Source: Mesorhizobium loti
Lineage (GTDB): Bacteria > Pseudomonadota > Alphaproteobacteria > Rhizobiales > Rhizobiaceae
NCBI RefSeq assembly: GCF_003148495.1
Contig: NZ_QGGH01000013.1
Span: 62,001-126,000 of the forward strand
Length of the DNA stretch: 64,000 bases
Direction of reading: 5' to 3'
Program-made: the position numbers and the translations under genes
Notes under the pieces: model-generated
Told to the model about the DNA's origin: nothing
What the model saw: the letters and a program-made list of their open reading frames with translations, nothing else
Database searches by the model: none
In this document: in pieces, positions 15,497 to 23,823 of the stretch
How positions within the stretch are numbered: the stretch's first letter is position 1
Layout: each line of letters opens with the position of its first letter

Positions 15497-15709
15497 GTGG
15501 TTGATGAACCAGGCAAGCCGCCGACCGATGGTAGAGGCACCATGGCCCGCCGTCTTGTCGACGAGACTGGCATTACCGAAGCACAAGCCCGCGAGCTTAT
15601 CAGTTTCCTCGGGTTCAATTGGGCGTCCCTGGTGCGAGAGGCACGGATGTTGAAGAAGCCTTTGAACCCTTTAGGCGTAGCCGAGTTCTCAGCCGGCCTG
15701 TCCTGCTAA
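15497..15709 (+). CDS. DUF3606-like small protein
   Basis: A 70-residue protein starting at GTG with GGGGA upstream. I-T-E-A-Q-A-R-E-L-I-S-F-L-G (residues 26-39) followed by W-A-S-L-V-R-E-A-R-M-L is the helical core also seen in the product at 6428-6598. A perfect EcfG promoter indicates stress induction. It ends tail-to-tail with the next gene, overlapping by four bases. Function unknown. Confidence 0.7.
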   Translation: MVDEPGKPPTDGRGTMARRLVDETGITEAQARELISFLGFNWASLVREARMLKKPLNPLGVAEFSAGLSC

Positions 15710-15927
15710 TCGACCCGCCTGATCCGACCCTTTTCGAGACGGAACACCCCAGTGTTTCCACCTTGCTTCTCAAAGTCGGTCAGCAGTTCATCCCACGTCC
15801 CGAGGTACTTTCCGCAATCATCGCAAACAATCTGGGTTTCAGGTTTGGCGCCATCCGGGATTCTCAGTCGTATTGTGAGGCAATACGGGCATTCGAGGCG
15901 ATGGTCCAGGTATTGCTGCTCGGGCAT
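15706..15927 (-). CDS. Small zinc-ribbon protein
   Basis: A 73-residue protein with C-P-Y-C near residue 11 and C-D-D-C-G near residue 33, a probable zinc ribbon, then an acidic helix W-D-E-L-L-T-D-F-E. An in-frame start 17 codons upstream exists, but the sequence before M-P-E-Q-Q does not look coding. It resembles, in style only, the other small zinc-ribbon proteins of this region. Function unknown. Confidence 0.6.
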   Translation of the reverse strand: MPEQQYLDHRLECPYCLTIRLRIPDGAKPETQIVCDDCGKYLGTWDELLTDFEKQGGNTGVFRLEKGRIRRVD

Positions 15928-16085
15928 AATGCGCAGAATGCATCTGGATACCTGCAATCGCAAGATGGCCGGCGCCAAGGGTGGGAGCTATGGGATTCGG
16001 CGCCGGCCATGCGGACAACCAGGTCCGCCGCGTCTGAAGCTTGGTCGATTCTTCAGTTTGGCGTTATGGCGTGATCGCGGAAGCC

Positions 16086-16376
16086 CTATCCCCGCCCATC
16101 TGTCGTTGTGTCATCGTCAAACACATGGAAAGGCAGGTAGGCGTTTGTCTCAAGCCAATCCCGCAAAATCGCCGCGATGAGGTCGGGGCGGCTCATCTTC
16201 ATCTCTGCGGCGATTGAGTTCAACGCATCCTCGGTCGGTGGTTCCAGAGGCACGCCAGCCATATTGCGGAGCATCAGGGCGGCCCGCCGAAGGATGATCT
16301 GCAAATCCGCCCGCGACATATCCGCGATGCGGTCGGCGGCACTCTCAAGCTCTTGGGCGATCGATATGCGGCTCAT
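16086..16376 (-). CDS. Hypothetical helical protein
   Basis: A 96-residue, mostly helical protein (M-S-R-I-S-I-A-Q-E-L-E-S-A-A-D-R-I). The middle (P-T-E-D-A-L-N-S-I-A-A-E-M-K-M-S-R-P-D-L-I) could be a helix-turn-helix-like segment, but this is uncertain. The coding style is good and the TTGAG upstream may serve as ribosome-binding site. No family recognised. Confidence 0.6.
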   Translation of the reverse strand: MSRISIAQELESAADRIADMSRADLQIILRRAALMLRNMAGVPLEPPTEDALNSIAAEMKMSRPDLIAAILRDWLETNAYLPFHVFDDDTTTDGRG

Positions 16377-16539
16377 CTGAAACTCAAATCACCTTTTGTT
16401 GCCGTCACTCAATTCCCGTCGACTTTTCCCGCCCTGTGGAAGTCGGAGAGCGTCGAAAAAAGGTGCTGCTCTCGCTGCTGGCCTGCGTCAGACCTTACCG
16501 AAGCGGTGGGCGAATGGAACCGGAGATGACGATGAACGG

Positions 16540-16962
16540 TAATTTCCCAACTTAAGGCCTTGAGAACCATGTTAACGTTGATCGCATACTGCACAGCCTG
16601 CCGAACCCGAATGTCCTTGAGCGCCTCGTTGTCCACGTTCATCCCAAGCCAGACATATCCGAGCCCAGGGTATTCCTTGAGCGTCGCCCCGGCGGTGCCG
16701 GAATCCCGCAGCCGCTTGATCGACGAAACGGGAACGTAGGTGAAATTCAGTTCGCCCGCCTCGAAAGCGATTTCGGCGGCGTTTTCATCGCCGATGGGAA
16801 CCAACTCGATCCTGTCGAACGCCTGCTTGGTGCCCTTACGCGCATCGTTCTTCACGAGAACGGTCTTCTGGTTGGCCGCATCGCTGTCGAACTTGTAGGG
16901 GCCGCTCTCGGCTGCGCCGACAAGACTGGCAGGAGGGTTCTCGACGGAAAATCGCCTGAACC
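16540..16962 (-). pseudogene. Relic of an ABC transporter substrate-binding protein (family 5)
   Basis: The frame reads like a central fragment of a peptide/opine-type binding protein: E-S-G-P-Y-K-F, E-A-G-E-L-N-F-T-Y-V-P, and N-E-A-L-K-D-I-R-V-R-Q-A-V-Q-Y-A-I, the last being a family 5 signature. Signal peptide and both ends are missing and there are no permease or ATPase genes nearby. After A-L-S the sequence stops matching. It is probably left from a deleted transport operon. Confidence 0.7.
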
Positions 16963-17078
16963 AGTTCCTTACTGAACCCGTTCAGGAATCTCACTCTTTC
17001 AGGCCAGGTCATGCCTGCCCTTGCCCGGTGCTCCGCTTCCGCCGAGGAGGCGCCAAGATCGAATGTTGGTCTCCGCAG

Positions 17079-17378
17079 TCAGAGTCCGAGTGTCTGACCC
17101 ACTTCGAGGTGAAGGAAAGCTGCCGACGAATTGCTGAAAGCTGCGTCATCGAACGCGTCGATGGCGGTTCCGTGGGCAACATCAACCAGGAAGGCGGCGG
17201 CACGCTCAACCTTGTCGGCCGCTTCTTCAACCTTGTCGAAACGCATCAGTACTCGATCATGGAGCATCGACAACCTCGCCGCGTGGTAGAGCGCGCTTCG
17301 CCGGCGACCATCCGAGTCGAGTAGTTCGAATAGCATTGTCATGGCACGAATCCGTTTTGCGTCCGCAATCCTTTCCAT
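17079..17378 (-). CDS. Hypothetical protein
   Basis: A 99-residue, Ala/Asp-rich, helical protein starting with M-E-R-I-A-D-A-K-R-I-R-A-M-T. AGGAGCTAGGTGA lies upstream of the ATG. The middle (D-K-V-E-E-A-A-D-K-V-E-R-A-A) suggests an amphipathic helix. No family recognised; the opposite strand is also open here, which lowers confidence. Confidence 0.5.
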   Translation of the reverse strand: MERIADAKRIRAMTMLFELLDSDGRRRSALYHAARLSMLHDRVLMRFDKVEEAADKVERAAAFLVDVAHGTAIDAFDDAAFSNSSAAFLHLEVGQTLGL

Positions 17379-17495
17379 TAGAAATTATCACCTAGCTCCT
17401 TTGTTCCGCTTGCGGACCCAAGTGCTCCAAACACATGCAGCAGCTGAGGTGGCCGGATGACGGGGACAGCGGCGGACAGGACTGCCCAGCGGCAG

Positions 17496-17717
17496 TTATT
17501 TCTTGCAGCTTGGCATTTTTGTCATTGCTGCGTTCGCCTCCGCCTCTGTTTTGTATCTGGTCTTCGTGAGAGGGATAACCAGGGTTCCATCGGGCTTCTT
17601 CGTGACCACCTCACACTGCTTCGAGACCGCATCTTTCGCCACCCAATATTCAGTGGCTGCAAAGGCCGAAACAATAAACTGACCGATCACGCCAGCGGCG
17701 ATTGCGCATTTTCGCAT
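17496..17717 (-). CDS. Small exported protein, EcfG-controlled
   Basis: A 73-residue protein with a signal peptide (M-R-K-C-A-I-A-A-G-V-I-G-Q-F-I-V-S-A-F-A, cleavage around residue 20) and a short periplasmic domain (C-E-V-V-T-K-K-P-D-G-T; T-R-Y-K-T-E-A-E-A-N-A-A) ending in P-S-C-K-K. GGAG lies ten bases before the ATG. A perfect EcfG promoter (N17 spacing) sits just upstream. Two mature Cys residues could pair. Function unknown. Confidence 0.7.
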   Translation of the reverse strand: MRKCAIAAGVIGQFIVSAFAATEYWVAKDAVSKQCEVVTKKPDGTLVIPLTKTRYKTEAEANAAMTKMPSCKK

Positions 17718-17743
17718 GTCGTTTGCTCCTTGGCTCAACACAG

Positions 17744-17769
17744 AACGTTCGGCCCCCATCCGCTGTTCC
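17744..17769 (-). promoter_or_regulatory. EcfG promoter of the small exported protein
   Basis: Minus strand GGAAC (17765-17769), 17 bases, CGTT (17744-17747); perfect consensus, 27 bases before the ATG. Confidence 0.75.
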
Positions 17770-17882
17770 CACTCGCCTTTCATGCCACCAAACGCGGCGT
17801 CTGCCGCACTCAAATCCAGGTATGGTTCGACTGACCTGCCTTGAGGTAGAACTTCGCCTTATCCGGATCGAACACAGGCGCG

Positions 17883-18092
17883 TCAATGAATATTGGCGCG
17901 GGTGAGTTCTCGGAAGACTGAGCACCACAAACGGAAATCGGCTGGTCGACCCGCGAAGTGAGCTTCCATTGCACAGTAGGCCGCTGCGGTCTGCGCCTCC
18001 GAGCCATAGAGCTCCATTGCGGCATTTACTGCATCGGTAGGATCGACAAAAACTGACAGCCTCAGCGCCTCCCCTTTGTCTGTCCGTGGCAT
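17883..18092 (-). CDS. Small hypothetical protein
   Basis: A 69-residue protein (M-P-R-T-D-K-G-E-A-L-R-L-S-V-F-V-D) with AAGGA ten bases before the ATG. The sequence A-A-M-E-L-Y-G-S-E-A-Q-T-A-A-A-Y-C-A-M-E-A reads as a helical, conserved-looking segment, and a W-C-S-V-F-R-E-L run follows. No family recognised. Confidence 0.55.
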   Translation of the reverse strand: MPRTDKGEALRLSVFVDPTDAVNAAMELYGSEAQTAAAYCAMEAHFAGRPADFRLWCSVFRELTRANIH

Positions 18093-18416
18093 CGGGCAAC
18101 ACTTCCTTGTCTTCGGCGCCTTCGTGCCGGCGCGATTCCACAACTTGCGGCCCAACGGCTTAGTTGCGAGGGGGCTCGCAGCGAGGGCCGCTGGGCCTAA
18201 CCGGCGGCATGTTGTTGGGATGTGCTGCCGGCTGGTGAAGAAATATGTATTCCTGGGAATTTTAGTGAAACATGCGAACGAAGGAAGGGCAGAGCCCGCT
18301 GGGCCGGGCTTTTACCATTTCGGTCGAGGGTGTGACCGGCATGGCAGCCCCTGCCGTGGCCTCACTGTTCAACGCCTATTGGCACGACATCTGGCGCGTG
18401 CTGCGTGGCGGGGTGA

Positions 18417-18441
18417 GGAACCTTGAATGTCCGAAGTGGTT
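18417..18441 (+). promoter_or_regulatory. EcfG-type promoter of the acidic protein gene
   Basis: GGAAC (18417-18421), 16 bases, GGTT (18438-18441), one mismatch in the -10. It lies 25 bases before the ATG, leaving just enough room for the ribosome-binding site. Confidence 0.55.
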
Positions 18442-18466
18442 TGTCTTCAAAAAGGAGAACCACGCC

Positions 18467-18796
18467 ATGCATCCCAAATCATCTCTCGATATGCCCGGCC
18501 CCGACCCCCGCAAGGACACAGACCGGGGGAGTCGCGAAGCCGTCGTCAAAACGGCGGACAAGACCAACGACTGGCATCGTGATCAGGTCCATGGTGAGGG
18601 CGAGACTATCGGCATCGAACCCGACCGCGACGACAATCTCGCAACAGCCCAAACGAATACCGGTATCGAAATGGATGGCGTCGAGGAAGACGATGACAAC
18701 GCTTATCAGAACAGCGACGACGCCTTGCCTGACGATGAAGAGGAGGCCGCCATAGCCCGTCATCCCACCCGGGAAGGTCGGTTTGACGAGACATAG
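18467..18796 (+). CDS. Small, strongly acidic, probably disordered protein
   Basis: A 109-residue protein behind AAAGGAG. Almost no hydrophobic core: long Asp/Glu/Thr/Asn-rich segments (E-E-D-D-D-N-A-Y; D-D-A-L-P-D-D-E-E-E-A-A) with P-G-P-D-P-R-K-D near the start. Such hydrophilic proteins are common among general-stress genes, and an EcfG-type promoter lies directly upstream. Function unknown. Confidence 0.65.
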   Translation: MHPKSSLDMPGPDPRKDTDRGSREAVVKTADKTNDWHRDQVHGEGETIGIEPDRDDNLATAQTNTGIEMDGVEEDDDNAYQNSDDALPDDEEEAAIARHPTREGRFDET

Positions 18797-18992
18797 TTAC
18801 CGGGCGCCTTTCAAGGCTATGTAGCGGGCTGGACGAGTTGCGCCAACATTATTTGGCGCCGTCTACGGTACACGGGATATACCGCTGCCTTGGTCGGCTT
18901 TTTGTGCAACGTGTCTGCAGTTGTGGAACATTGTCACGCCGACGAAATTGGTTACATGCACTGACCCACAGAGTGCTTCACCATGAGACCTT

Positions 18993-19022
18993 GCCCGCCG
19001 CCGAATGGTGGCGGGCTTTTAA
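18993..19022 (+). terminator. Rho-independent terminator
   Basis: GCCCGCC, short loop, GGTGGCGGGC, then TTTT: a GC-rich hairpin followed by T residues on the plus strand. The nearest plus-strand gene ends 200 bases upstream, so it may end that transcript or an unannotated small RNA between 18800 and 19020. Confidence 0.6.
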
Positions 19023-19042
19023 TTTCACGTTAGGGCGACTGG

Positions 19043-19426
19043 CTACTTGCTGATGATCCAGTCAACCAAGCCTGCTTCGGTCTGATCGCATCCGGTAAAT
19101 TCGAATACCAGGCTCCTAGCCAGATTGCGCCATTGGGCCTCTGGTACCTTCGTTTCCAGGATCAAATCTCGAAATACAGAGCGGAGGATGTCCGCATCGA
19201 AGGCCGAGACAACAACGGGAACCGGGCCTGTATCCTCCCAAGCTCGCGCCATGTCGTCGCGATGACGTTCACGAAGGCGCCTCAGGAGATCTCGTGACGT
19301 TTGGATAGACTTCCGGGATCGTTCCATGTCCCCAAGGAATCCGGCAGTTCCTGCCATCGTGTGCTGCCTAACGAGAGCGGCCGCTTCGATGACCGCTTTT
19401 GCGCTATCTAAATGTGGTTGAACCAT
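19043..19426 (-). CDS. Hypothetical protein
   Basis: A 127-residue protein with GGAGG six bases before the ATG. The first half is helical with many Arg/Lys pairs (S-R-D-L-L-R-R-L-R-E-R-H), the second half includes F-R-D-L-I-L-E-T-K-V-P and ends in L-V-D-W-I-I-S-K. No family recognised. The good start and consistent coding style support it. Confidence 0.65.
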   Translation of the reverse strand: MVQPHLDSAKAVIEAAALVRQHTMAGTAGFLGDMERSRKSIQTSRDLLRRLRERHRDDMARAWEDTGPVPVVVSAFDADILRSVFRDLILETKVPEAQWRNLARSLVFEFTGCDQTEAGLVDWIISK

Positions 19427-19535
19427 CGCGGCCTCCCTTCCGACGAAGGGAATATTTTTACTCTCTTTTGAGGGTTACCCCAGGGAGATTCTCTGTACGG
19501 TTTTAACCAAGCAATTGCCGGCCCATTAGTTCGCT

Positions 19536-19916
19536 CTAACTCAGCCAAGTGGCAATCCCCTCAAAGTTGCCGCAGTGGCCGGCGCTAGTTTCACTATTGT
19601 TCTCACCGGGCAATAACGCGCCGGCCATTTCCGAATCGGATTTGTCAGCACTAGGATGTTTGAGCGGCAACCCGCGAGGGGCTCGGCGCATGTCCCTGTC
19701 GGGGCCGTTGTAACTCTTTTGAGACTGTGAATTCCTACGATAGCGCTCGAAGATAGACAGCTTTTTTGCATAGCCGATGCGGACCGAAACCCCGCAGCTA
19801 TCGCATCTGAACGCGCCGATCGTTCGGAGCCAGGAGCCGAGTCTGACCATTGGATGCGAACAAGCCGGGCACTGAAACTCCATTGGCATGTCGCGTAGAT
19901 CATCGGATAAAGGCAT
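19536..19916 (-). CDS. Zinc-ribbon protein (paralogue of 12385-12609)
   Basis: A 126-residue protein with C-P-A-C at residues 16-19 and C-D-S-C at 38-41, aligned with the 74-residue protein at 12385-12609 through the first 60 residues. The extra C-terminal 60 residues are polar and probably disordered. AGGGGA precedes the ATG. Possibly binds nucleic acid or zinc; function unknown. Confidence 0.65.
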   Translation of the reverse strand: MPLSDDLRDMPMEFQCPACSHPMVRLGSWLRTIGAFRCDSCGVSVRIGYAKKLSIFERYRRNSQSQKSYNGPDRDMRRAPRGLPLKHPSADKSDSEMAGALLPGENNSETSAGHCGNFEGIATWLS

Positions 19917-20071
19917 GTGCAGTTCCCCTGACGCGGTGCCCTGTCGGGCTCCGGTTAAGCTAAGCCGAGAACAACCGGAATGGAGGAATGTTCCGGGCAT
20001 GGTCTTTTGGCTGACTGGCAATGGACTTCAGTCTTATGCGATGCCATCTGCGCCGGCCGGCGGGGCCTATC

Positions 20072-20274
20072 TTATTCTTTACGAGGAAACTGGATGATCT
20101 CGGCGCTATCTTCGAGTTCCAGCGGCTCGTGCCATGGCTCCCCATGGCGCAAATCGCGCTGATCGACCTTCTGCCCGCAAGAGGGGCATGATAGAAATGC
20201 TGATCTTCCGGGATATCCTCACCGCCGTACAGCGTGCCGGGAATTGGAGGGCCAAGGTCTGACAGCTTCGTCAT
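20072..20274 (-). pseudogene. Frameshifted small zinc-ribbon gene (paralogue of 13029-13210)
   Basis: Starts M-T-K-L-S-D-L-G-P-P-I-P-G-T-L-Y-G-G and runs to D-Q-H-F-Y-H; then C-P-S-C-G-Q-K-V-D-Q-R-D-L-R and the tail E-I-I-Q-F-P-R-K-E lie in another frame. One missing base at TATCATGCCCC (near 20190) explains this. The start overlaps the preceding gene by four bases. Compare the other copy, broken at a different place. Confidence 0.65.
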
Positions 20275-20465
20275 AGGCTGAAACTGTACTCGAAGACGTG
20301 GCCGCGCTTTTCGTCCGTGACCCGGATCCACACTGGCTCGCTGGTGCGCAACGTGACTTCGCGCTCGGTTGCTTCCCTAGCGGCCTTCAAAGGCGTGGTC
20401 GCATTGACGATGTGGGCCGCTGTGACGCTGTCGCCGTCCATTTCCTCGACATGATATTTCGGCAC
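20271..20465 (-). CDS. Small conserved protein, paralogue of 15216-15446
   Basis: A 64-residue protein. I chose GTG at 20465 because AGGAG lies seven bases upstream and the N-terminus then aligns with M-K-N-Y-R-V-E-E-M-D-G of the paralogue. Shared motifs are V-E-E-M-D-G, V-T-L-R and W-I-R-V-T-D. Its stop overlaps the start of the broken zinc-ribbon gene, so the two form an operon. Function unknown. Confidence 0.65.
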   Translation of the reverse strand: MPKYHVEEMDGDSVTAAHIVNATTPLKAAREATEREVTLRTSEPVWIRVTDEKRGHVFEYSFSL

Positions 20466-21105
20466 CAGCGCGCTCCTAAAGGCTGTCCAACCGAACAACG
20501 TGCGGCCCTTGGCTTTGTTGCGGCCACGGGGGCAACATTTCGGATTCTGGAACTATTTTCAGCCTTAGCTAATTCAATCGCGGCTGCCGCGTTCCGTCCT
20601 GGCACGGCTGCTGATCTTGGTGTCTTGGGAGGCCCGCGTCCGCTGGGCGCGGGCGATACAAGAGTCCGCGTCATAGCAATGGTCAGTTCGGTCACCAGCC
20701 AGAATGGAAAGCGCCGCGGTGCGCAAAGCGCTCGACCGCCATAAGGTCTACATCACCGCGCGGCGCTTCTCAGGTAGTGATTCTAGGATGTCTGACAGTC
20801 CGATTTTCGGGCGGATCCGCTTCTTGAACGATCTGTCAGGGCGACCAAGTCGTCACTGCCCGGTTCGGATCTTAAGCAAGGCGGCCCATCACGAAGTTGC
20901 TGACCGAAGCCTGGAGGTCGCCGCTGATGGCATCTGGGTGCCACGCGGCAGTCATAGGCGCGGCAACGTTGCGGCCTTCTCCCCACGGTTGCACCGCGTT
21001 TTCGCAATCGTTCATCCGATGACATGGCGCTAGGTTGAGGTATGTGTCCAGATGCTTTCACCGTTCACCATCGTTCAGGCGGTCGCACAAAAGCAGTTGT
21101 GAACT
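20466..21105. other. No convincing gene
   Basis: Overlapping open frames on both strands, none with a supported start or recognisable sequence. A frame at 20704-21033 (plus strand) begins M-E-S-A-A-V-R-K-A-L-D-R-H but becomes Arg-rich and unlike a protein. Confidence 0.4.
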
Positions 21106-21957
21106 CTAGGGCCCAGGAACGAAATTTGCCAGAATGGAACTTTTGTCGGCGGTGGGTGATGGCGTTTTTCGATTTCCCGGAAGATCGAGCTCTATCCAAG
21201 CTGGCGCATGATCGCTCGGCTTTTCCCAAGCTCGCAAGGCAGCATCGACGCCGGCATCACGTAAGCTGGTCGAAAGGGCTGGGCTGAGGAGGAGATGGTC
21301 CATGCGCAGGCCTGAGCTGCGGTCATAACCGCCCCCGTAGGAGAAGTTCCAATAGGTGTAGATGCCTTTCTCCGGATGGATGCGACGGACGGCATCGATC
21401 CAGCCGTCACCAAGCATTTTGGCATAGGCTCGCCGGCTCTCCGGAAAGTAGACTGCGTCGCCCACCCAACGTCTTGGGACCGCGGCATCGATCGGCGTTG
21501 GCACGACATTGTAATCGCCGCAAAGAACGGTTGTGACACCTTCTGTGAGCAGTAACTGGCTGTAGCTGATCAGACGGTCGAACCAGCGCAGCTTATAGTC
21601 GAATTTCGGGCCCGGCGCCGGATTGCCGTTTGGGAGATACAGGCATCCCACGACGACCCCATCCACCTCGGCCTCTATGTAGCGGCTGTGAGTGTCACCA
21701 GAATCCCCCGGCAGGCCGCGTCGACGTTCCAGCGGCATTTTTCCCCGGGCTAGTATGGCTACACCATTGTAGGATTTTTGTCCGTGCCAGATCGCGCCGT
21801 AGCCAGCGTTCCTAATGGCTTCGGCAGGAAATTTCTCATCCGACGTCTTCAATTCCTGAAGGCACACGATGTCATAGTCGTGCTGGCCCAGCCACTTGAT
21901 GAGCACGGGCAGACGTCCGTTCACGCCGTTCAAGTTGAAGGTTGCGATGCGGATCAT
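21106..21957 (-). CDS. xthA: Exodeoxyribonuclease III family (AP endonuclease)
   Basis: A 283-residue Mg2+-dependent exonuclease/AP endonuclease for base excision repair. Family motifs are in order: A-T-F-N-L-N-G-V-N-G-R near residue 5 (metal/phosphate site), C-L-Q-E-L-K (catalytic Glu) near residue 35, C-G-D-Y-N-V-V-P (Asp/Asn pair), and S-D-H-A-P-A-W near residue 258 (Asp-His pair). Length is slightly longer than E. coli XthA. It is monocistronic. Confidence 0.92.
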   Translation of the reverse strand: MIRIATFNLNGVNGRLPVLIKWLGQHDYDIVCLQELKTSDEKFPAEAIRNAGYGAIWHGQKSYNGVAILARGKMPLERRRGLPGDSGDTHSRYIEAEVDGVVVGCLYLPNGNPAPGPKFDYKLRWFDRLISYSQLLLTEGVTTVLCGDYNVVPTPIDAAVPRRWVGDAVYFPESRRAYAKMLGDGWIDAVRRIHPEKGIYTYWNFSYGGGYDRSSGLRMDHLLLSPALSTSLRDAGVDAALRAWEKPSDHAPAWIELDLPGNRKTPSPTADKSSILANFVPGP

Positions 21958-22205
21958 CTGGAGTTCTCAAGAAACCTTGCCGATATGAACATGAAGTTGT
22001 CAGTGGTCTTTCCAGGGCTGAGCGGCCTCGCCAACCTGAGGCATCGTTCATCCATCGGCTCTCCTTAACCGCCCAGCGCGGGGAAAGTTCACAGCGCCGC
22101 TCCCGAGCATTGGGCATCATTCAGGCGCCATATTTCTGCGGCGTGTCGTTTAATGAACCTTAGGGCTGGCGCGGCGTTCCATCCAGCCAACTCGGTTGAT
22201 GCACT

Positions 22206-23090
22206 ATGACGGATTCCAACGCCGGTCCCGCGCCCCAGAAACAGGACGCAATTGGTGCCGAAGCTCGCTTTTCATACGATCGAATGGCGGTCGAGCGGTT
22301 TCAGCAAGCATTTCCGCGTGCCAGATGGAGCGACGAGCGCAAGAGCTGGTTCGTACCCGGAAAGACTGCAGCCCAGCGGATCGACCGCTGGCTGGCGCAA
22401 GAGGCGGCGTTGCGAGTACCTCATGACGATAGTAAGGGACGAGATGCCTTCGCCTTCGAGCCAATCTCAAGCCGGTATCTGGACATCGCGGACGACCTGC
22501 GCGTCCGCACGCCCTATTCGAGGACTGTGCTTGAAGAACTGCGCGCTGTCCCGTGGGCGAGTTGGGACGATGAATTGCGGGCCTGGAGAGTTCCATTCCG
22601 CTCATATGAGGCTCTCCGGGCACGATGGCCAAGCATCGAACGGGCTGCCCAGCATGCCGAACCGGAGGAAAGAAAACGGCGACGTGCGGCCGCCAGAAAC
22701 ACCGAAGCCTGTAGAGCCGCACAACAGCGGGCTGGTGAACGCCGGCGCCACCGCTACCCGTTGCCAGCTCAGGATCTACCTACCTTGGGCCGCGCCGTCG
22801 CCACCGAGCAGTACGGGATTGTCGTCTTCAGCGAATTTGCCGGTGAACTCGTTGAGCTGTCAGACGCAGCCGCCTTCTATCCCCACGCCTTGCCTGCAAG
22901 TGGTGACTTCGTTTGGGGTAACTGGCGTTCGGCAACCCTGGCCGAACTTGTGAGCACATGGCCTGCTCGATCAGCCGCCGGGCCGACTGAACGCTTAAGA
23001 GGCTGGTGGAGGCCAACCCTTGCTGAACTGAGAGTTGCCCGTCGAAAGGCTCGCAGCAGGGAGCACAGGAGGCGAAGTCACGCGCCGTAA
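22206..23090 (+). CDS. Protein with two HARP-like repeats
   Basis: A 294-residue basic protein. Residues about 21-68 (Y-D-R-M-A-V-E-R-F-Q-Q-A-F-P then W-S-D-E-R-K-S-W-F-V-P) and about 90-145 (R-V-R-T-P-Y-S-R-T-V-L-E-E-L then W-D-D-E-L-R-A-W-R-V-P) share the pattern of the HARP domain, a DNA-annealing module of SMARCAL1-like helicases. A middle Arg-rich stretch and a C-terminal W-R-S-A-T-L-A-E-L segment follow. No helicase domain is present. A DNA-binding role is inferred. There is no clear ribosome-binding site. Confidence 0.6.
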   Translation: MTDSNAGPAPQKQDAIGAEARFSYDRMAVERFQQAFPRARWSDERKSWFVPGKTAAQRIDRWLAQEAALRVPHDDSKGRDAFAFEPISSRYLDIADDLRVRTPYSRTVLEELRAVPWASWDDELRAWRVPFRSYEALRARWPSIERAAQHAEPEERKRRRAAARNTEACRAAQQRAGERRRHRYPLPAQDLPTLGRAVATEQYGIVVFSEFAGELVELSDAAAFYPHALPASGDFVWGNWRSATLAELVSTWPARSAAGPTERLRGWWRPTLAELRVARRKARSREHRRRSHAP

Positions 23091-23549
23091 ATCCGTGCTC
23101 ACATTCGTTTCGTTATCCGCGCATTGCTCAAGTCGCCGAGCCTTGGAGTAGCTCGGTGCGCATAAGACCGCGCCCGATCGCCGGACTACGGCCGCGCACG
23201 AGAAGTTAAGCGCCAAAGCACATGGTTCGAATGCGCCCCCGTTCGACAAGAGCTCATCGTGGATTAGCCCGACTGTGCAGACGCTCCAGCGTCGTCGCCA
23301 TGGCCGCCACTTCGTCGCTCATGCTTATCGCCTGTCCAAGTCTAGGGCACTATCATGGAACGACTCTGCCTTGGGATGCCGGGCCGAGACCGCGTGGTTG
23401 CCAGCTATGGCGAACCGACACGCCATGCAGGGCTGCCGCAGCTCCGCGTGGCCGGGTAGCTCCTAAAGTCGAGCAGCCAAAGTACCCCAGCAATTGCGAC
23501 CGCCAAACTATGTGAACCAGCGACCGTGGTAGGCGAAGGTGCCGTGAAC
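23091..23549. other. No convincing gene
   Basis: Short overlapping frames only; nothing recognisable. Confidence 0.4.
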
Positions 23550-23753
23550 CTACCAGCCCTGTCGATCGTACCAGTCATCGACGTCACGCCGGACGCGATC
23601 CTTCTCAATGCCGTAGCGTTCCTGGATTATGCCTTCGAGCTGATCGCGCTTACCCGCGATGCGGTCGAGATCATCATCAGTGAGCTTGCCCCACTGCTCC
23701 TTCACCTTCCCCTTGACCTGCTTCCAATTTCCTTCGACCCGGTTCCAATCCAT
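23550..23753 (-). CDS. CsbD-family stress protein
   Basis: A 67-residue hydrophilic protein with the CsbD signature: M-D-W-N-R-V-E-G-N-W-K-Q-V-K-G-K-V-K at the start, then K-L-T-D-D-D-L and G-K-R-D-Q-L-E-G-I-I-Q-E-R-Y-G. CsbD proteins are induced by general stress in many bacteria; their role is unclear. A GGAGG site precedes the ATG and a perfect EcfG promoter lies 46 bases upstream, overlapped by two palindromes. Confidence 0.92.
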   Translation of the reverse strand: MDWNRVEGNWKQVKGKVKEQWGKLTDDDLDRIAGKRDQLEGIIQERYGIEKDRVRRDVDDWYDRQGW

Positions 23754-23767
23754 GGTAGCGACCTCCG

Positions 23768-23800
23768 TTTCACGGTGAAAGACTGCGTTTCACGGTGAAA
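23768..23800. repeat. Tandem palindromes at the csbD promoter
   Basis: TTTCACGGTGAAA occurs at 23768-23780 and 23788-23800. Each is a perfect 13-base palindrome and the centres are 20 bases apart, about two helical turns. The second overlaps the EcfG -10 and the first falls in the leader, as expected for a repressor operator. Confidence 0.6.
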
Positions 23801-23823
23801 CGGTCTTGTGGCCGTGGGGTTCC
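23799..23823 (-). promoter_or_regulatory. EcfG promoter of csbD
   Basis: Minus strand GGAAC (23819-23823), 16 bases, CGTT (23799-23802); perfect consensus. Confidence 0.8.
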
